A stretch of 64,000 bases of DNA, taken from contig NC_008044.1 of the NCBI RefSeq assembly GCF_000014065.1, forward strand, positions 1 through 64,000, written 5' to 3'. Both the position numbers and the translations under genes were made by a program. The notes under the pieces are model-generated. The model ran no database searches, had not been told where the DNA came from, and saw only the letters and a program-made list of their open reading frames with translations. This DNA is from Ruegeria sp. TM1040. GTDB taxonomy: Bacteria > Pseudomonadota > Alphaproteobacteria > Rhodobacterales > Rhodobacteraceae. Within the stretch, counting starts at the first letter, position 1; each line of letters opens with the position of its first letter. Below, one piece after another: positions 41,123-50,493 of this stretch.

Positions 41123-41139
41123 GCCGGTTTTTGCCCGGC
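41123..41139 (-). other. hairpin between dipeptidase and binding-protein genes
   Basis: GCCGG and CCGGC pair around a 7-base loop in the 57-base spacer. On the minus strand it precedes the binding-protein gene. It may partially separate the two transcripts or set 5' stability for the more abundant receptor message. Confidence 0.35.
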
Positions 41140-41145
41140 TTTTGG

Positions 41146-42195
41146 TTATTCTCCCCAGGTCTTGCCCAGGACTCGGAGCCAGTTTTCATGGCAGAGTTTC
41201 TTCATCAAAGCATCGTCATAGCCGCGGTCCCGCATCGCGCGGCGCAACGCCGGCAGGCCTGCGATTGTGCCGATCTCGGCGGGTACCGTTGCCCCGTCGA
41301 AATCCGAGCCCATGCCAACCCGATCCTCGCCAACCTCTGCGATGAGGTAATCGAGATGATCCAACATGCGCGAAATCGGTGTGTTTTCGTCCATGCGTCC
41401 GTCTTCGCGCAGGAAGGCCACCGCAAAATTCAGCCCGACCATGCCGTCACTGTCCCGGATCGCATGCAACTGGCGGTCGGTCAGGTTGCGGCTATGCCGG
41501 GTGAGCGCCACCGCGTTCGAGTGGGTCGCCACCAAAGGTGCATCACTGACGCGGGCCACGTCCCAAAAACCGGCTTCCGTCATGTGCGAGAGATCGATCA
41601 TAATCCGCATCTCATTGCAGCGTTTGATCAAGCGAAACCCATCTTCCGTGAGGCCCTCGCCCGTGTCCCCGGTGGAGGGATAGCGAAACGGAACCCCATG
41701 GCCAAAGCGGGTTGGGCGGCTCCAGACCGGCCCAAGAGAGCGCAGCCCCGCGCCGTGCAGGACGTCAAGCGTGTGGAAATCACGGTCGATTGCCTCTGCA
41801 CCTTCCATATGCATCACGGCGGCCATCAGACCTTGTTCCATCGCCGTGCGAATTTCTGCGGTCGAGCGACAAATCTGCAGCGCGCCCTGCCTTTCGAGCT
41901 CGATCAGGAGAGCGGCCTGGGACAGGGCCACCTTGATGGCGTTGTGCCACGTGACCTGCTCTGGAAGCGGCAGGTCATAGGTGTCCTTCATCATCTCTTC
42001 GTCATGGGAGACCGACTCTTCGCCAGGCACAAAGATGGCGAAGAATCCGCCGCCGAACCCACCGGCCTTGGCTTTGTCAACGTCGATCTGGCGGCCTCCG
42101 CTGCCAAAAACCCCCGCCTGGTCCATTCCTACATCTTTATTGTGAAGGCGCAGCAGCAGGTCGTTGTGACCATCGAAAATAAGCGGAGTGTTCAT
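41146..42195 (-). CDS. membrane dipeptidase (M19, renal dipeptidase family)
   Basis: A zinc dipeptidase of family M19, 349 residues. The metal ligands are visible in FDGHNDLLLRLH near 7-18 (HxD), VMHMEGAEAID near 127-137 (bridging Glu), MIDLSHMTEAGFWDVA and VATHSNAVALTRHSRNLTDRQL near 200-240 (His residues), and GMGSDFDGATVPAEI near 298-312 (Asp). No signal peptide is seen, so it should act in the cytoplasm on imported dipeptides. It is the first gene of an operon with a family 5 peptide transporter, a coherent uptake-and-cleavage unit. Confidence 0.92.
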   Translation of the reverse strand: MNTPLIFDGHNDLLLRLHNKDVGMDQAGVFGSGGRQIDVDKAKAGGFGGGFFAIFVPGEESVSHDEEMMKDTYDLPLPEQVTWHNAIKVALSQAALLIELERQGALQICRSTAEIRTAMEQGLMAAVMHMEGAEAIDRDFHTLDVLHGAGLRSLGPVWSRPTRFGHGVPFRYPSTGDTGEGLTEDGFRLIKRCNEMRIMIDLSHMTEAGFWDVARVSDAPLVATHSNAVALTRHSRNLTDRQLHAIRDSDGMVGLNFAVAFLREDGRMDENTPISRMLDHLDYLIAEVGEDRVGMGSDFDGATVPAEIGTIAGLPALRRAMRDRGYDDALMKKLCHENWLRVLGKTWGE

Positions 42196-42534
42196 TATTC
42201 AGCCAGTAAATTTGATCCCCGACGTCCGGTATTCCCGTGCTTCGGGAAGCCGTCGGCGCAATGTGATCGGTAACTCTAGGTAAAGCCTGCGCCAAGTTTG
42301 TTCACTTGGCAAGTATGTAGCGGGAAAAGATCCGGCTTTTTGGTTCAAGGCGCGGTCGCGCGCTCATGAGGTCGGCAGGCCAAGGGCAACAGAGGCACAA
42401 GGCGCATCTGCTGCACCACGACAGATCAAGAGCCCTGCCGATCATCTTCTGTAGACAGGGTTTTTTTCGTAGATGTAGTAAGGTCTCCATCACCGGCCCC
42501 AAGCTGGCACACGCATCTTTAAGGATCGATCCCG
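42196..42534. other. divergent gene-free region
   Basis: These 339 bases lie between the divergent dipeptidase and alcohol dehydrogenase genes. A small hairpin TTCCCG-TGCTT-CGGGAA occurs at 42232-42248 near the dipeptidase start. AAGGATCG just before 42535 serves as ribosome site for the dehydrogenase. No regulator gene, repeat family or convincing small ORF is seen. Confidence 0.5.
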
Positions 42535-43575
42535 ATGAAAGCCGTCCTCTATGAGACCTTTAAGGAGTTGCCAAAACTGGTCACGGTCGAGGATCCCACC
42601 CCGGATCCGGATGGCGTGGTGATCAAGGTCGAGGCCACCGGGCTCTGCCGCTCAGACTGGCATGGCTGGATGGGGCATGACAGCGACATCGTGCTACCGC
42701 ATGTGCCCGGCCATGAATTTGCAGGTGTGATTGTGGCCTTGGGGAAGAATGTCCGCAACTGGACGGTTGGGGATCGCGTGACCGTGCCATTCATCTCTGG
42801 ATGCGGAGCCTGTTCGGAGTGTCACGCCGGCCACCAGCAGGTTTGCCACAACCAGCAACAGCCTGGATTTACCCATTGGGGGTCTTTTGCGGAATATGTG
42901 GGGGTCCGTCAGGCCGATCTGAACCTCGTGGCGCTGCCACAGGAAATGGATTTTGCCACCGCAGCAAGTCTTGGGTGCCGCTTTGCCACCTCCTTTCGCG
43001 CAGTGGTCGATCAGGCCCAAACGCGGGCCGGACAATGGGTTGCGGTGCATGGATGCGGTGGCGTGGGATTGTCTGCGGTGATGATTGCTCAGGCGGTTGG
43101 CGCCAATGTGATCGCCATTGATATCGACGACGAAAAACTCAATCTCGCCCAAGAACTCGGAGCCGTTGCGACTATCAATGGTGCGCGCGTGGCCGATGTC
43201 CCAGAGGCGGTGATCGACCTCAGCAGAGGCGGCGCGCATGTCTCGCTGGATGCACTGGGCCACCCGTTGACCTGCTTCAACTCGATCCAGAACCTGCGCC
43301 CTCGCGGCAAACACGTGCAGGTGGGCTTGATGCTCGCAGAGCACAGCACGCCGTCGGTGCCGATGGCGAAAGTCATTGCAAAAGAGTTGGAGATCCTCGG
43401 ATCCCACGGCATGCAAGCGCATCGGTACGACGCCATGCTGGATATGATCGCATCCGGAAAACTTGATCCCAGGCGGCTTGTGGGGCGTGAAATCAGCCTC
43501 GATGCGGCCCCCTCCGCCCTTGTGAAGATGGATCAGTTCCAATCGATCGGCGCGACGGTTATCACCACCTTCTGA
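42535..43575 (+). CDS. zinc-dependent alcohol dehydrogenase
   Basis: A 346-residue medium-chain dehydrogenase. Catalytic-zinc ligands lie in [14 protein letters not shown] (Cys near 37) and [12 protein letters not shown] (His-Glu near 62). Structural-zinc cysteines are in [17 protein letters not shown] near 90-106. The NAD fold is [32 protein letters not shown] near 167-198. The GxGxxG coenzyme loop reads GCGGVG. The aldehyde or alcohol substrate is not predictable. It is a single gene divergent from the dipeptidase operon. Confidence 0.9.
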   Translation: MKAVLYETFKELPKLVTVEDPTPDPDGVVIKVEATGLCRSDWHGWMGHDSDIVLPHVPGHEFAGVIVALGKNVRNWTVGDRVTVPFISGCGACSECHAGHQQVCHNQQQPGFTHWGSFAEYVGVRQADLNLVALPQEMDFATAASLGCRFATSFRAVVDQAQTRAGQWVAVHGCGGVGLSAVMIAQAVGANVIAIDIDDEKLNLAQELGAVATINGARVADVPEAVIDLSRGGAHVSLDALGHPLTCFNSIQNLRPRGKHVQVGLMLAEHSTPSVPMAKVIAKELEILGSHGMQAHRYDAMLDMIASGKLDPRRLVGREISLDAAPSALVKMDQFQSIGATVITTF

Positions 43576-43679
43576 ATCTCGCATCGTCTGTGGATGTATT
43601 CATGCCCACCCGCAGGAGATAGACTGTTCTAAAACGGAGAGCGCGCGCTCCGACATCAAGGCCATGAGGGGCGAAGCAT

Positions 43680-44879
43680 ATGCAGGACTGGGATGCGGTC
43701 GTGATTGGAGGCGGTCCGGCTGGATTGATGGCAGCAGGGGAGGTCGCGCGTCAGGGCCATCGGGTGCTCTTGGTGGAAGCCAAGCCGTCGCCTGCGCGCA
43801 AGTTTCTGATGGCCGGAAAATCCGGTCTAAACCTGACCAAAGACGAACCCTTCGAGGATTTGCTGGCGCAGTATGGCGACTCGGCTGAGTGGCTGGCACC
43901 GATGATCAAGGCGTTTGACGCTGCGGCTGTGCAAGACTGGGCGCGCGGGCTCGGGCAGGAGCTTTTTACCGGGTCGACGGGACGGGTGTTTCCCACGGTC
44001 ATGAAGGGCTCTCCCTTGTTGCGGGCGTGGCTTCAGGATCTGGACACACATCGCGTTACCCGGCAACTCGGCTGGCGCTGGACAGGTTGGCAGCAGGACG
44101 GGCAGCTGTTGTTCGGTACGGCTGCAGGGCCACAAATCGTGACATCCCGCGCCACCATACTGGCGCTTGGTGGTGCGAGCTGGGCACGGCTTGGTTCGGA
44201 TGGCGCCTGGGCGGCCCTATTGGCGTCGCGCGGCGTCGCCTTGGCACCGTTTCAACCGTCGAACGCTGCCCTTTCGGTCGCCTGGAGTGATCACATGACG
44301 CCGCATTTTGGCGCAGCACTCAAGGCAGTGGCCTGGCAGGCAGGCGCATTGCAGGCCCGTGGCGAGGCGACCTTGTCGCAACGCGGGCTCGAAGGCGGTG
44401 GGCTTTACACGTTGACCCCAGCTCTGCGCGAAGGGCAGCCGCTTTTTGTCGACTTGTCGCCGGACCTCAACGAGGGCGATCTTGCCCGGCGGCTCGCGAA
44501 ACCGCGTGGTAAGACGAGCTGGTCGAACCACATGCGCCGCACGCTCAAGCTTGCGACGGTGAAAATGGCACTATTGCAAGAGTTTGGCCGCCCGCTGCCG
44601 CAGGATCCAGAGAGCCTGGCCCGTCTCATCAAACATTTGCCCGTGCGCCATACGGGGTTACGCCCAATGGACGAGGCAATCTCGACGGCTGGCGGTGTGC
44701 GCCGCGATGCCTTGGATGACGGCCTCATGCTAAAGGCGATCCCCGGCACGTTTTGCGCCGGAGAGATGCTTGATTGGGATGCGCCAACGGGAGGGTATCT
44801 CTTGACTGCCTGCTTTGCGACCGGCCGTTGGGCAGGGCAAGCGGCGGCGCGCTACTTGGCGAGTTCCGCCACGCGCTGA
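43680..44879 (+). CDS. HI0933/BaiN-like FAD flavoprotein
   Basis: A 399-residue NAD(P)/FAD-dependent oxidoreductase of uncertain function. It has the FAD dinucleotide motif AVVIGGGPAGLMAAGEVARQG near 6-26, the family hallmark ARKFLMAGKSGLNLTKDEP near 39-57, and a C-terminal FAD-binding block, FCAGEMLDWDAPTGGYLLTACFATG near 363-387. It corresponds to the group modelled as TIGR03862 within the HI0933 family (from memory). Its last 28 bases overlap the 3' end of the convergent GST gene. Confidence 0.85.
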   Translation: MQDWDAVVIGGGPAGLMAAGEVARQGHRVLLVEAKPSPARKFLMAGKSGLNLTKDEPFEDLLAQYGDSAEWLAPMIKAFDAAAVQDWARGLGQELFTGSTGRVFPTVMKGSPLLRAWLQDLDTHRVTRQLGWRWTGWQQDGQLLFGTAAGPQIVTSRATILALGGASWARLGSDGAWAALLASRGVALAPFQPSNAALSVAWSDHMTPHFGAALKAVAWQAGALQARGEATLSQRGLEGGGLYTLTPALREGQPLFVDLSPDLNEGDLARRLAKPRGKTSWSNHMRRTLKLATVKMALLQEFGRPLPQDPESLARLIKHLPVRHTGLRPMDEAISTAGGVRRDALDDGLMLKAIPGTFCAGEMLDWDAPTGGYLLTACFATGRWAGQAAARYLASSATR

Positions 44880-45442
44880 AATGCCGGTCGCGCGCGCATG
44901 CGCTTGCCATAGTCCAGCACCGCATCGCCTTCGACGTCAAACTTCGCGCCACGCGCCCAGTTGAGGCAATGCGTCATCAAAACATCTGCGATCGTGAACT
45001 GATCGCCAGCGACAAATTCCCCGCTGAGCTGCGCGTTGATGCGTTTGATGGAATTGGCGAATTCCCACCTAAGAGAGTCTTTGATCTCTGGCACCCGGCG
45101 GTCTTCGGGCAGAATGAAGCTGTGACGCGCTGCCGTCCAGAGGATCGCGTCCATCTCGTCGATCACCATATTGGTGATGGCGTCCTGTCTTGCGCGCGCC
45201 AAAGTGCCTGCAGGTGCGGTCAGAGCGCCATGTTTGTCGGCCAGATAGGTGATGATCGCCACAGAATCGGTGATGCTCTCGCCGTCCTCAACCAGAGCCG
45301 GGACCTTGCCCGAAGGATTGGCAGCACGCGCCTCCGCGCTTTGGGGTTGTGCCGGGACCAGATCGTAGCTCTGCCCCAGCTCCTCGAGAGTCCACAACAC
45401 CCGGAACGCGCGGGTCTTGGGAACGCCAATCACTTGATACAT
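44852..45442 (-). CDS. glutathione S-transferase family protein
   Basis: A 196-residue GST-like protein. The N-terminal thioredoxin fold (MYQVIGVPKTRAFRVLWTLEELGQ) and the cis-proline and glutathione-binding stretch NPSGKVPALVEDGESITDSVAIITYLADK near 46-74 are clear. The C-terminal helical domain includes GDQFTIADVLMTHCLNWA near 150-167. The frame continues to 45502, but GGAG lies seven bases before the ATG at 45442. The substrate is unknown. It is antisense to the tail of the flavoprotein gene over 28 bases. Confidence 0.9.
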   Translation of the reverse strand: MYQVIGVPKTRAFRVLWTLEELGQSYDLVPAQPQSAEARAANPSGKVPALVEDGESITDSVAIITYLADKHGALTAPAGTLARARQDAITNMVIDEMDAILWTAARHSFILPEDRRVPEIKDSLRWEFANSIKRINAQLSGEFVAGDQFTIADVLMTHCLNWARGAKFDVEGDAVLDYGKRMRARPAFQRVAELAK

Positions 45443-45517
45443 TGGAAATCTCCTCGTTTGTTGCCGCGCAGGGTTGCCGCCAATCCGAGAGAGGTCAAGC
45501 ATCAGCTTGAGCTGCGC

Positions 45518-46546
45518 TCAACGTGCGCGGGCGAGCATCGCAAGCCGGATCATCGCGCGTTCTGTCAACGCAAGGGCAGGTGCGCTTTGCCCGGCGGAGC
45601 GCAATTGCAAGTCGGTGTCGGTCAGAATCGTCAGCGCGTTTTGCAACTTCTGCGCCCCCCAGCCTTGTGCCTGTCGCAGCATGCGATCGCGGCGCTTGCC
45701 ATAGAGCGGCGGACGCAGGCCTCCGATGCCTTGGGCAGCACCTCCGGGATGGGCGGCAATGGTATAGAGCGTGCGAAAATGACGAGTCGCCCCGATGCAG
45801 AGCGTCACCGCATTGGTGCCCTGAGCCTGCAGCCTTCGCAGGACCGGACCGATGTCGGCACTGCGCCCCTCAGCCACCACATTTAGGAGATCGTCGAGCG
45901 CCGCCTCTGTGGATTGCGGGGCCACGGCGTCGATGTCCTCCAGCGTCAGCGGGCTGTTGTCGCCATTTTTGTAGAGGCTCAGTTTCTCGATCATTCGGGA
46001 AAAATCGCCGGGACCAATGTCATTGGCGATATCCGCGAGCGCAGACATGCTGTCGCCCGGCACATCCCGTACGCCTGCTTCACTCAGGATTCGCTCAATT
46101 TCTGCACGCGAGGGAGGATCGTCATAGATGCCGGTCGCATAGGCATTGGTATGAGTTTCAAACGCCTTGCGCAGTTTGGATGACGCCTTGAGCTGACCTG
46201 CCGTCACAACGATCTGCGCATCGCCGGGTTGCCAGGCCTCGAGCGCGGTGGTGATCGCCGGGGTCGCAGAATCATTGGCATCCTCGACAAACACGGCGCG
46301 AATGCCGGGAAAGAAACCGACCGCCTTGACCGCGTCCAGAAGCTGCGCGGGATCCTTGCGCAGTTCGCTTGCGGGCATCCGCGTGAGGCGCATCTCCTCC
46401 TCCGCACCCGGTCCGAGGAGCGCAGCCAGCATCTGCTGGCGCTTGAGCGAGACGCGCATGGCGTCCGCACCGTAGATCAACAGCCCGGTCTTGCCGGGGT
46501 CAGGGCGGGCGAAATAGCCCTCGGCCTCGCGCGGGCTGAGTTTCAT
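45518..46546 (-). CDS. holA: DNA polymerase III delta subunit
   Basis: HolA is the clamp-loader subunit that opens the beta clamp. The 342-residue protein has the AAA-like N-terminal domain without a functional P-loop (KTGLLIYGADAMRVSLKRQQML near 19-40), VFVEDANDS near 83, QIVVTAGQLKASSKLRKAFE near 110-129, and the helical C-terminal collar. It overlaps lptE by four bases; leuS-lptE-holA is a conserved neighbourhood in Proteobacteria. Identity within the family is low, so context adds confidence. Confidence 0.92.
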   Translation of the reverse strand: MKLSPREAEGYFARPDPGKTGLLIYGADAMRVSLKRQQMLAALLGPGAEEEMRLTRMPASELRKDPAQLLDAVKAVGFFPGIRAVFVEDANDSATPAITTALEAWQPGDAQIVVTAGQLKASSKLRKAFETHTNAYATGIYDDPPSRAEIERILSEAGVRDVPGDSMSALADIANDIGPGDFSRMIEKLSLYKNGDNSPLTLEDIDAVAPQSTEAALDDLLNVVAEGRSADIGPVLRRLQAQGTNAVTLCIGATRHFRTLYTIAAHPGGAAQGIGGLRPPLYGKRRDRMLRQAQGWGAQKLQNALTILTDTDLQLRSAGQSAPALALTERAMIRLAMLARAR

Positions 46547-47076
46547 GAGCCTTCGGGACGGCCCAACCCGGGCGCCGCATAGAGGCGGGTCACAATCTGA
46601 TCCGCCAGAATCACCATCAGTCGCTCATGCGCATCCGTTTCCCCCGCCTGCGTCTGAACTGTTGTGCCGCTCGCCGAATAGCCAGAGAAGTTTTCGACCT
46701 CGCCGCTGGCAACGATCTGCCCGTCCGAGAGGCGCACGAGGCTGTAACCAGCGGTGCCGGTCAGGGAATAGCGGGTGATACTGCCTTCTGCAGTGATCGC
46801 TTGGCCCACCTCTTTGGTGTCGAGCGTCAGGTCCATCCGATACGCAGGGGCGCCAGAGCGCCCAAGCCGAGTTTCGAGCCTGCGCACAAAGTAATAGGCG
46901 TCACTGTCGCGTGGCGCGCCGATGGTTTCGGGGGACTGAAACGCGATTTGGTCACGCAGCGCGGTGCCAGCCCCAACCGGGCCATAAACAGGCTCAAACC
47001 CGCAGGCAGAAAGGCTGGCGCCAAGAGGCAGCGCCAGCGTGAGCTTCAAGAATTTGCGTCGATCAGGCAACAACAT
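46543..47076 (-). CDS. lptE: LPS-assembly lipoprotein LptE
   Basis: LptE plugs the outer-membrane LptD barrel that inserts lipopolysaccharide. The 177-residue protein has a signal region with a lipobox, [15 protein letters not shown], with lipid-modified Cys near residue 25. A stretch of twin arginines (PDRRKFLKL) precedes the hydrophobic core, so Tat-like export cannot be excluded. The strand-rich body contains [14 protein letters not shown] and [19 protein letters not shown]. Its start lies inside the leuS 3' end (14-base overlap) and its stop overlaps holA. Confidence 0.9.
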
Positions 47077-49636
47077 TTACGATCCGCCCCGGCACCACGA
47101 TCACCTTTTTGGGTGCGGCACCTTCCAGCACCCGTTGCACAGCTTCGTGGGCCAGCGCGAGTTTTTCAACCTCTGCCTTATCGAGATCCTTCGCCACGGT
47201 GATCTCACCGCGCCGTTTGCCATTCACCTGAATGGGCAGGGTGACGCTGTCTTCGACGAGCATCGACTCGTCCGCCACAGGCCAAGCTGCGTTGGCAATC
47301 AGGCCCTCGCCACCTTGATGCGCCCAGATATCCTCGGCAAGGTGCGGCGTCATCGGCGACATCAGCTGGGCCAGAGTCTTGATGGCCTGTTTTTGCACGG
47401 CGGCGCTCGCCTTGGATTTCGACAGCGTATTTGTAAAGCCATAGAGCTTTGCAATCGCGGCATTAAAACCAAAACTTTCAACACCGAGCGTCACGTCACG
47501 GATCGCCTTGTGCATCTCGCGCAATAGCTCCTCGTCGCCTTCGCCCTTGGCATCCGGGTCCATCTCGCCAATCCGGTCACAGAGGTTCCAGACCCGATTG
47601 AGGTGCTTGTAGGCCGCTTCGGCGCCAGAGGCCGTCCATTCCACATCCCGTTCGGGCGGCGAATCGGACAGAACAAACCAACGCGCGGTATCAGCACCGT
47701 AGGTGGAGATGATCGCCAGCGGGTCGACCACGTTGTTCTTGGACTTGGACATCTTGGCAGAGGGGATCACCTTGATCCGCTCGCCGGTCTCCTTGACGAA
47801 GACGCCGCCGTCGCGCTCCTCGACCTCGCTCGGGTAATGATAGATCGCGCGGCCGTTGTCGTCCTTGCGCTCGGCATTCTCATAGATCGCGTGTGTCACC
47901 ATGCCTTGTGTAAAGAGCGCGTCAAACGGCTCTTTGGCGCTCTCGGGGAGGTGGCCGCAGATCTGCATCGCGCGGGCAAAGAACCGCGAGTAGAGCAGGT
48001 GGAGAATCGCATGCTCGATGCCGCCGATATATTGATCGACGTTCATCCAATAGTTTGCCGCGTCCAGATCGGTCGGTGTTTCCGCGCGCGGTGCGGTGAA
48101 ACGGGCAAAATACCAGCTCGAGTCCACAAAGGTGTCCATCGTGTCCGTTTCGCGCTGGGCGGGCTTGCCACAGTTGGGGCAGGCACAGTTGCGCCAGCTC
48201 GGGTGACGGTCGAGCGGATTACCCGGCACCGAGAAGTCAATCGCCTTGCCGTCCTCATCATACGGCAGCGCGATGGGTAGATTTTCTTTCTTTTCGGGCA
48301 CCACGCCGCAGTCGGGGCAGTGGACGACCGGAATCGGGCAGCCCCAATACCGCTGACGGGACAGACCCCAATCGCGCAGACGGAATTTGGTGACACCTTG
48401 GCCCCAGCCTTCGGCTTCGGCCTTGTCGACGGCGGTATTTACGCCTTCTTCGCCGGTCTGCAGCTCATCACCTGCAAATCCGCGGACATAGCGGACTTTT
48501 TCGGCTTTTGTCGGCACATAGGCCTCGGTCAGTTCACCTGCGCCCTCGACGGGTTCGAGAACGGGGATGATCGGCAGGTTGTATTTGGTGGCAAATTCAA
48601 AGTCGCGCTGGTCATGCGCCGGGCAGGCAAAGATTGCACCGGTGCCGTAGTCCATCAGGATGAAGTTGGCGATCCAGACCGGCAGCTCCCAGTTCGGGTC
48701 CAGCGGGTGCTTGACCCGCAGGCCGGTGTCATAGCCCAGCTTCTCGGCGGTTTCGATCGCCTCTTCAGTGGTGCCACCCTTGCGGCATTCCGCAACAAAA
48801 TCGGCCACCTCTTGCGATTCGGCCTCGAGCTTCTTGGCAATCGGGTGATCCGGAGAGATGCCGACAAAGCTCGCGCCCATCAGCGTGTCGGGGCGAGTCG
48901 TATAGACCTCGATCGCCTCTTCCCCATCGGTGCGCTCGAAGCTGAACTGCAGCCCGCGGGACTTGCCGATCCAGTTTTCCTGCATCAGGCGCACCTTGGC
49001 GGGCCAATTCTCCAGGCCATCCAGTGCCTCAAGCAGCTCGTCGGAATAATCGGAAATTTTGAAGAACCACTGCGTCAGTTCGCGCCGTTCCACCAGCGCG
49101 CCAGAGCGCCAGCCACGGCCGTTCTCGACCTGCTCATTGGCCAGAACGGTCATGTCCACGGGGTCCCAGTTGACCACAGCGTTTTTGCGGTAGACCAGCC
49201 CTTTTTCAAGGAAATCAAGGAACAAGGCCTGCTGCTGGCCATAGTATTCGGGGTCGCAGGTGGCAAACATGCGCGACCAGTCAAGCGAGAGACCCAGCGG
49301 CTTCATCTGCTCGACCATCGTGTCGATGTTGGAATAGGTCCAGTCCTTGGGGTGTCCGCCCGAGGCCATGGCAGCGTTTTCCGCAGGCATCCCAAAGGCG
49401 TCAAATCCCATGGGGTGCAGCACGTTATGGCCGGTGGACAGCTTGTAGCGCGCGATCACGTCGCCCATCGTGTAGTTGCGCACATGGCCCATGTGCAGCT
49501 TGCCCGATGGGTAGGGGAACATCTCCAGCACATAGTACTTGGGTTTGCTGTGATCTTCTTTCGCTTGGAAAATGGCAGCCTCTTCCCAGGCTTTTTGCCA
49601 TCTGGCTTCGATGTCCGAGGCTTCGTAACGCGACAT
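47063..49636 (-). CDS. leuS: leucyl-tRNA synthetase
   Basis: LeuS charges tRNA-Leu. The 857-residue class I synthetase has the HIGH-type motif [14 protein letters not shown] near 41-54, a CP1 editing domain between about 225 and 420 containing the [20 protein letters not shown] stretch, and the KMSKS motif [13 protein letters not shown] near 620-632. The anticodon-binding and C-terminal domains follow. Full bacterial length. A terminator-like hairpin stands just before the start, and lptE and holA follow with overlaps. Confidence 0.98.
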
Positions 49637-49654
49637 GTGAGCGGTCCTTTGACT

Positions 49655-49680
49655 AAAAACGCCGGGCTTTAGTCCCGGCG
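49655..49680 (-). terminator. terminator between the DUF3576 gene and leuS
   Basis: On the minus strand CGCCGGG and CCCGGCG pair around a 7-base loop and are followed by TTTTTAG. It lies about 45 bases after the DUF3576 stop and only about 20 bases before the leuS ATG. Either leuS has a promoter inside this short gap or the hairpin acts as an attenuator. Confidence 0.7.
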
Positions 49681-49723
49681 CTTCTGATACGTGGTATTCG
49701 TGTTGGGTTCCAGTGCAGAGGCG

Positions 49724-50212
49724 TCAGATCTTCTTGTCGGCCATGCGTAGTTGGCGCGCGCGAGAGAGAATCGCATCCTCAACAGCGCGTGCGGTCGCGG
49801 AGCTGACGGCGCCACCGCGGCTCTGGAGCGCGACATTCAATGCGCGCGCTTCAAGAGCAGGGTCTTTGATGTGAATCGTCGCGCGATATGCGCGACCGCC
49901 ACCCGGGGGCGTGCCATATCCGGTGATGATCACACCGGTGAAGGGATCGACGGATTGAACAGGCAGGAAATCCAGAACCTCCAGGCTTGCGGCCCAGAGA
50001 TAGCGATTCACCTGAACGCGCTGTTCGCTTTTGCGCGGCCCGAAGGCTTCCCAGATCGTCGTCTTGTCGTCGTTGGCTTCGCGGCCTTCGCCCGCAAGGA
50101 CGATGGTATCGGTGTCATTGACCTCTGTGCTGGTGTCCAATGACCGAAATGCACCGCAGGAGGCTGTGACAGCCAGCGCTGAAAGAAGGAAAAAGGTCTT
50201 GATACCACGCAT
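49724..50212 (-). CDS. DUF3576-family lipoprotein
   Basis: A 162-residue envelope protein. From the ATG at 50212 it has a lipoprotein signal, MRGIKTFFLLSALAVTASCGAF, with the acylated cysteine at about residue 19. The mature part contains TIWEAFGPRKSEQRVQVNRYLWAASLEVLDFLPVQSVDPFTGVIITGYG, which I recognise as the DUF3576 family of alphaproteobacteria. Its role is unknown. The frame extends to 50278, but the signal peptide fixes the start. It lies upstream of leuS as in many relatives. Confidence 0.85.
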   Translation of the reverse strand: MRGIKTFFLLSALAVTASCGAFRSLDTSTEVNDTDTIVLAGEGREANDDKTTIWEAFGPRKSEQRVQVNRYLWAASLEVLDFLPVQSVDPFTGVIITGYGTPPGGGRAYRATIHIKDPALEARALNVALQSRGGAVSSATARAVEDAILSRARQLRMADKKI

Positions 50213-50493
50213 GTTGACCGTGCCCGCTCCTGAATTTGCAGTTGGACTACTCCTAGACAAGCGGGCATGCGCCAACAAGCCTATTCTTTAAAGACTCTCT
50301 CCTGCTGCCTTTTGCAGAGTGGCTCGGGGAAAACGACTGTGACCTTGATGCATCATTTGGTTGATGAATGGTTTTCAGCTTTCAGCACCTACTTGCTTCA
50401 TGACCCCCTTTCGAGCGAGAGGATGTGCGTACTTGAGGAGCGAAGTGGCGTCAGCCGATTGCTTCTTTGGAAATTCAAACCCGAGGGAAAACC

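Noticed and set aside
48320-49672. 450-codon plus-strand frame opposite leuS
   Set aside because: Antisense to a full-length leucyl-tRNA synthetase; an artefact of codon bias.
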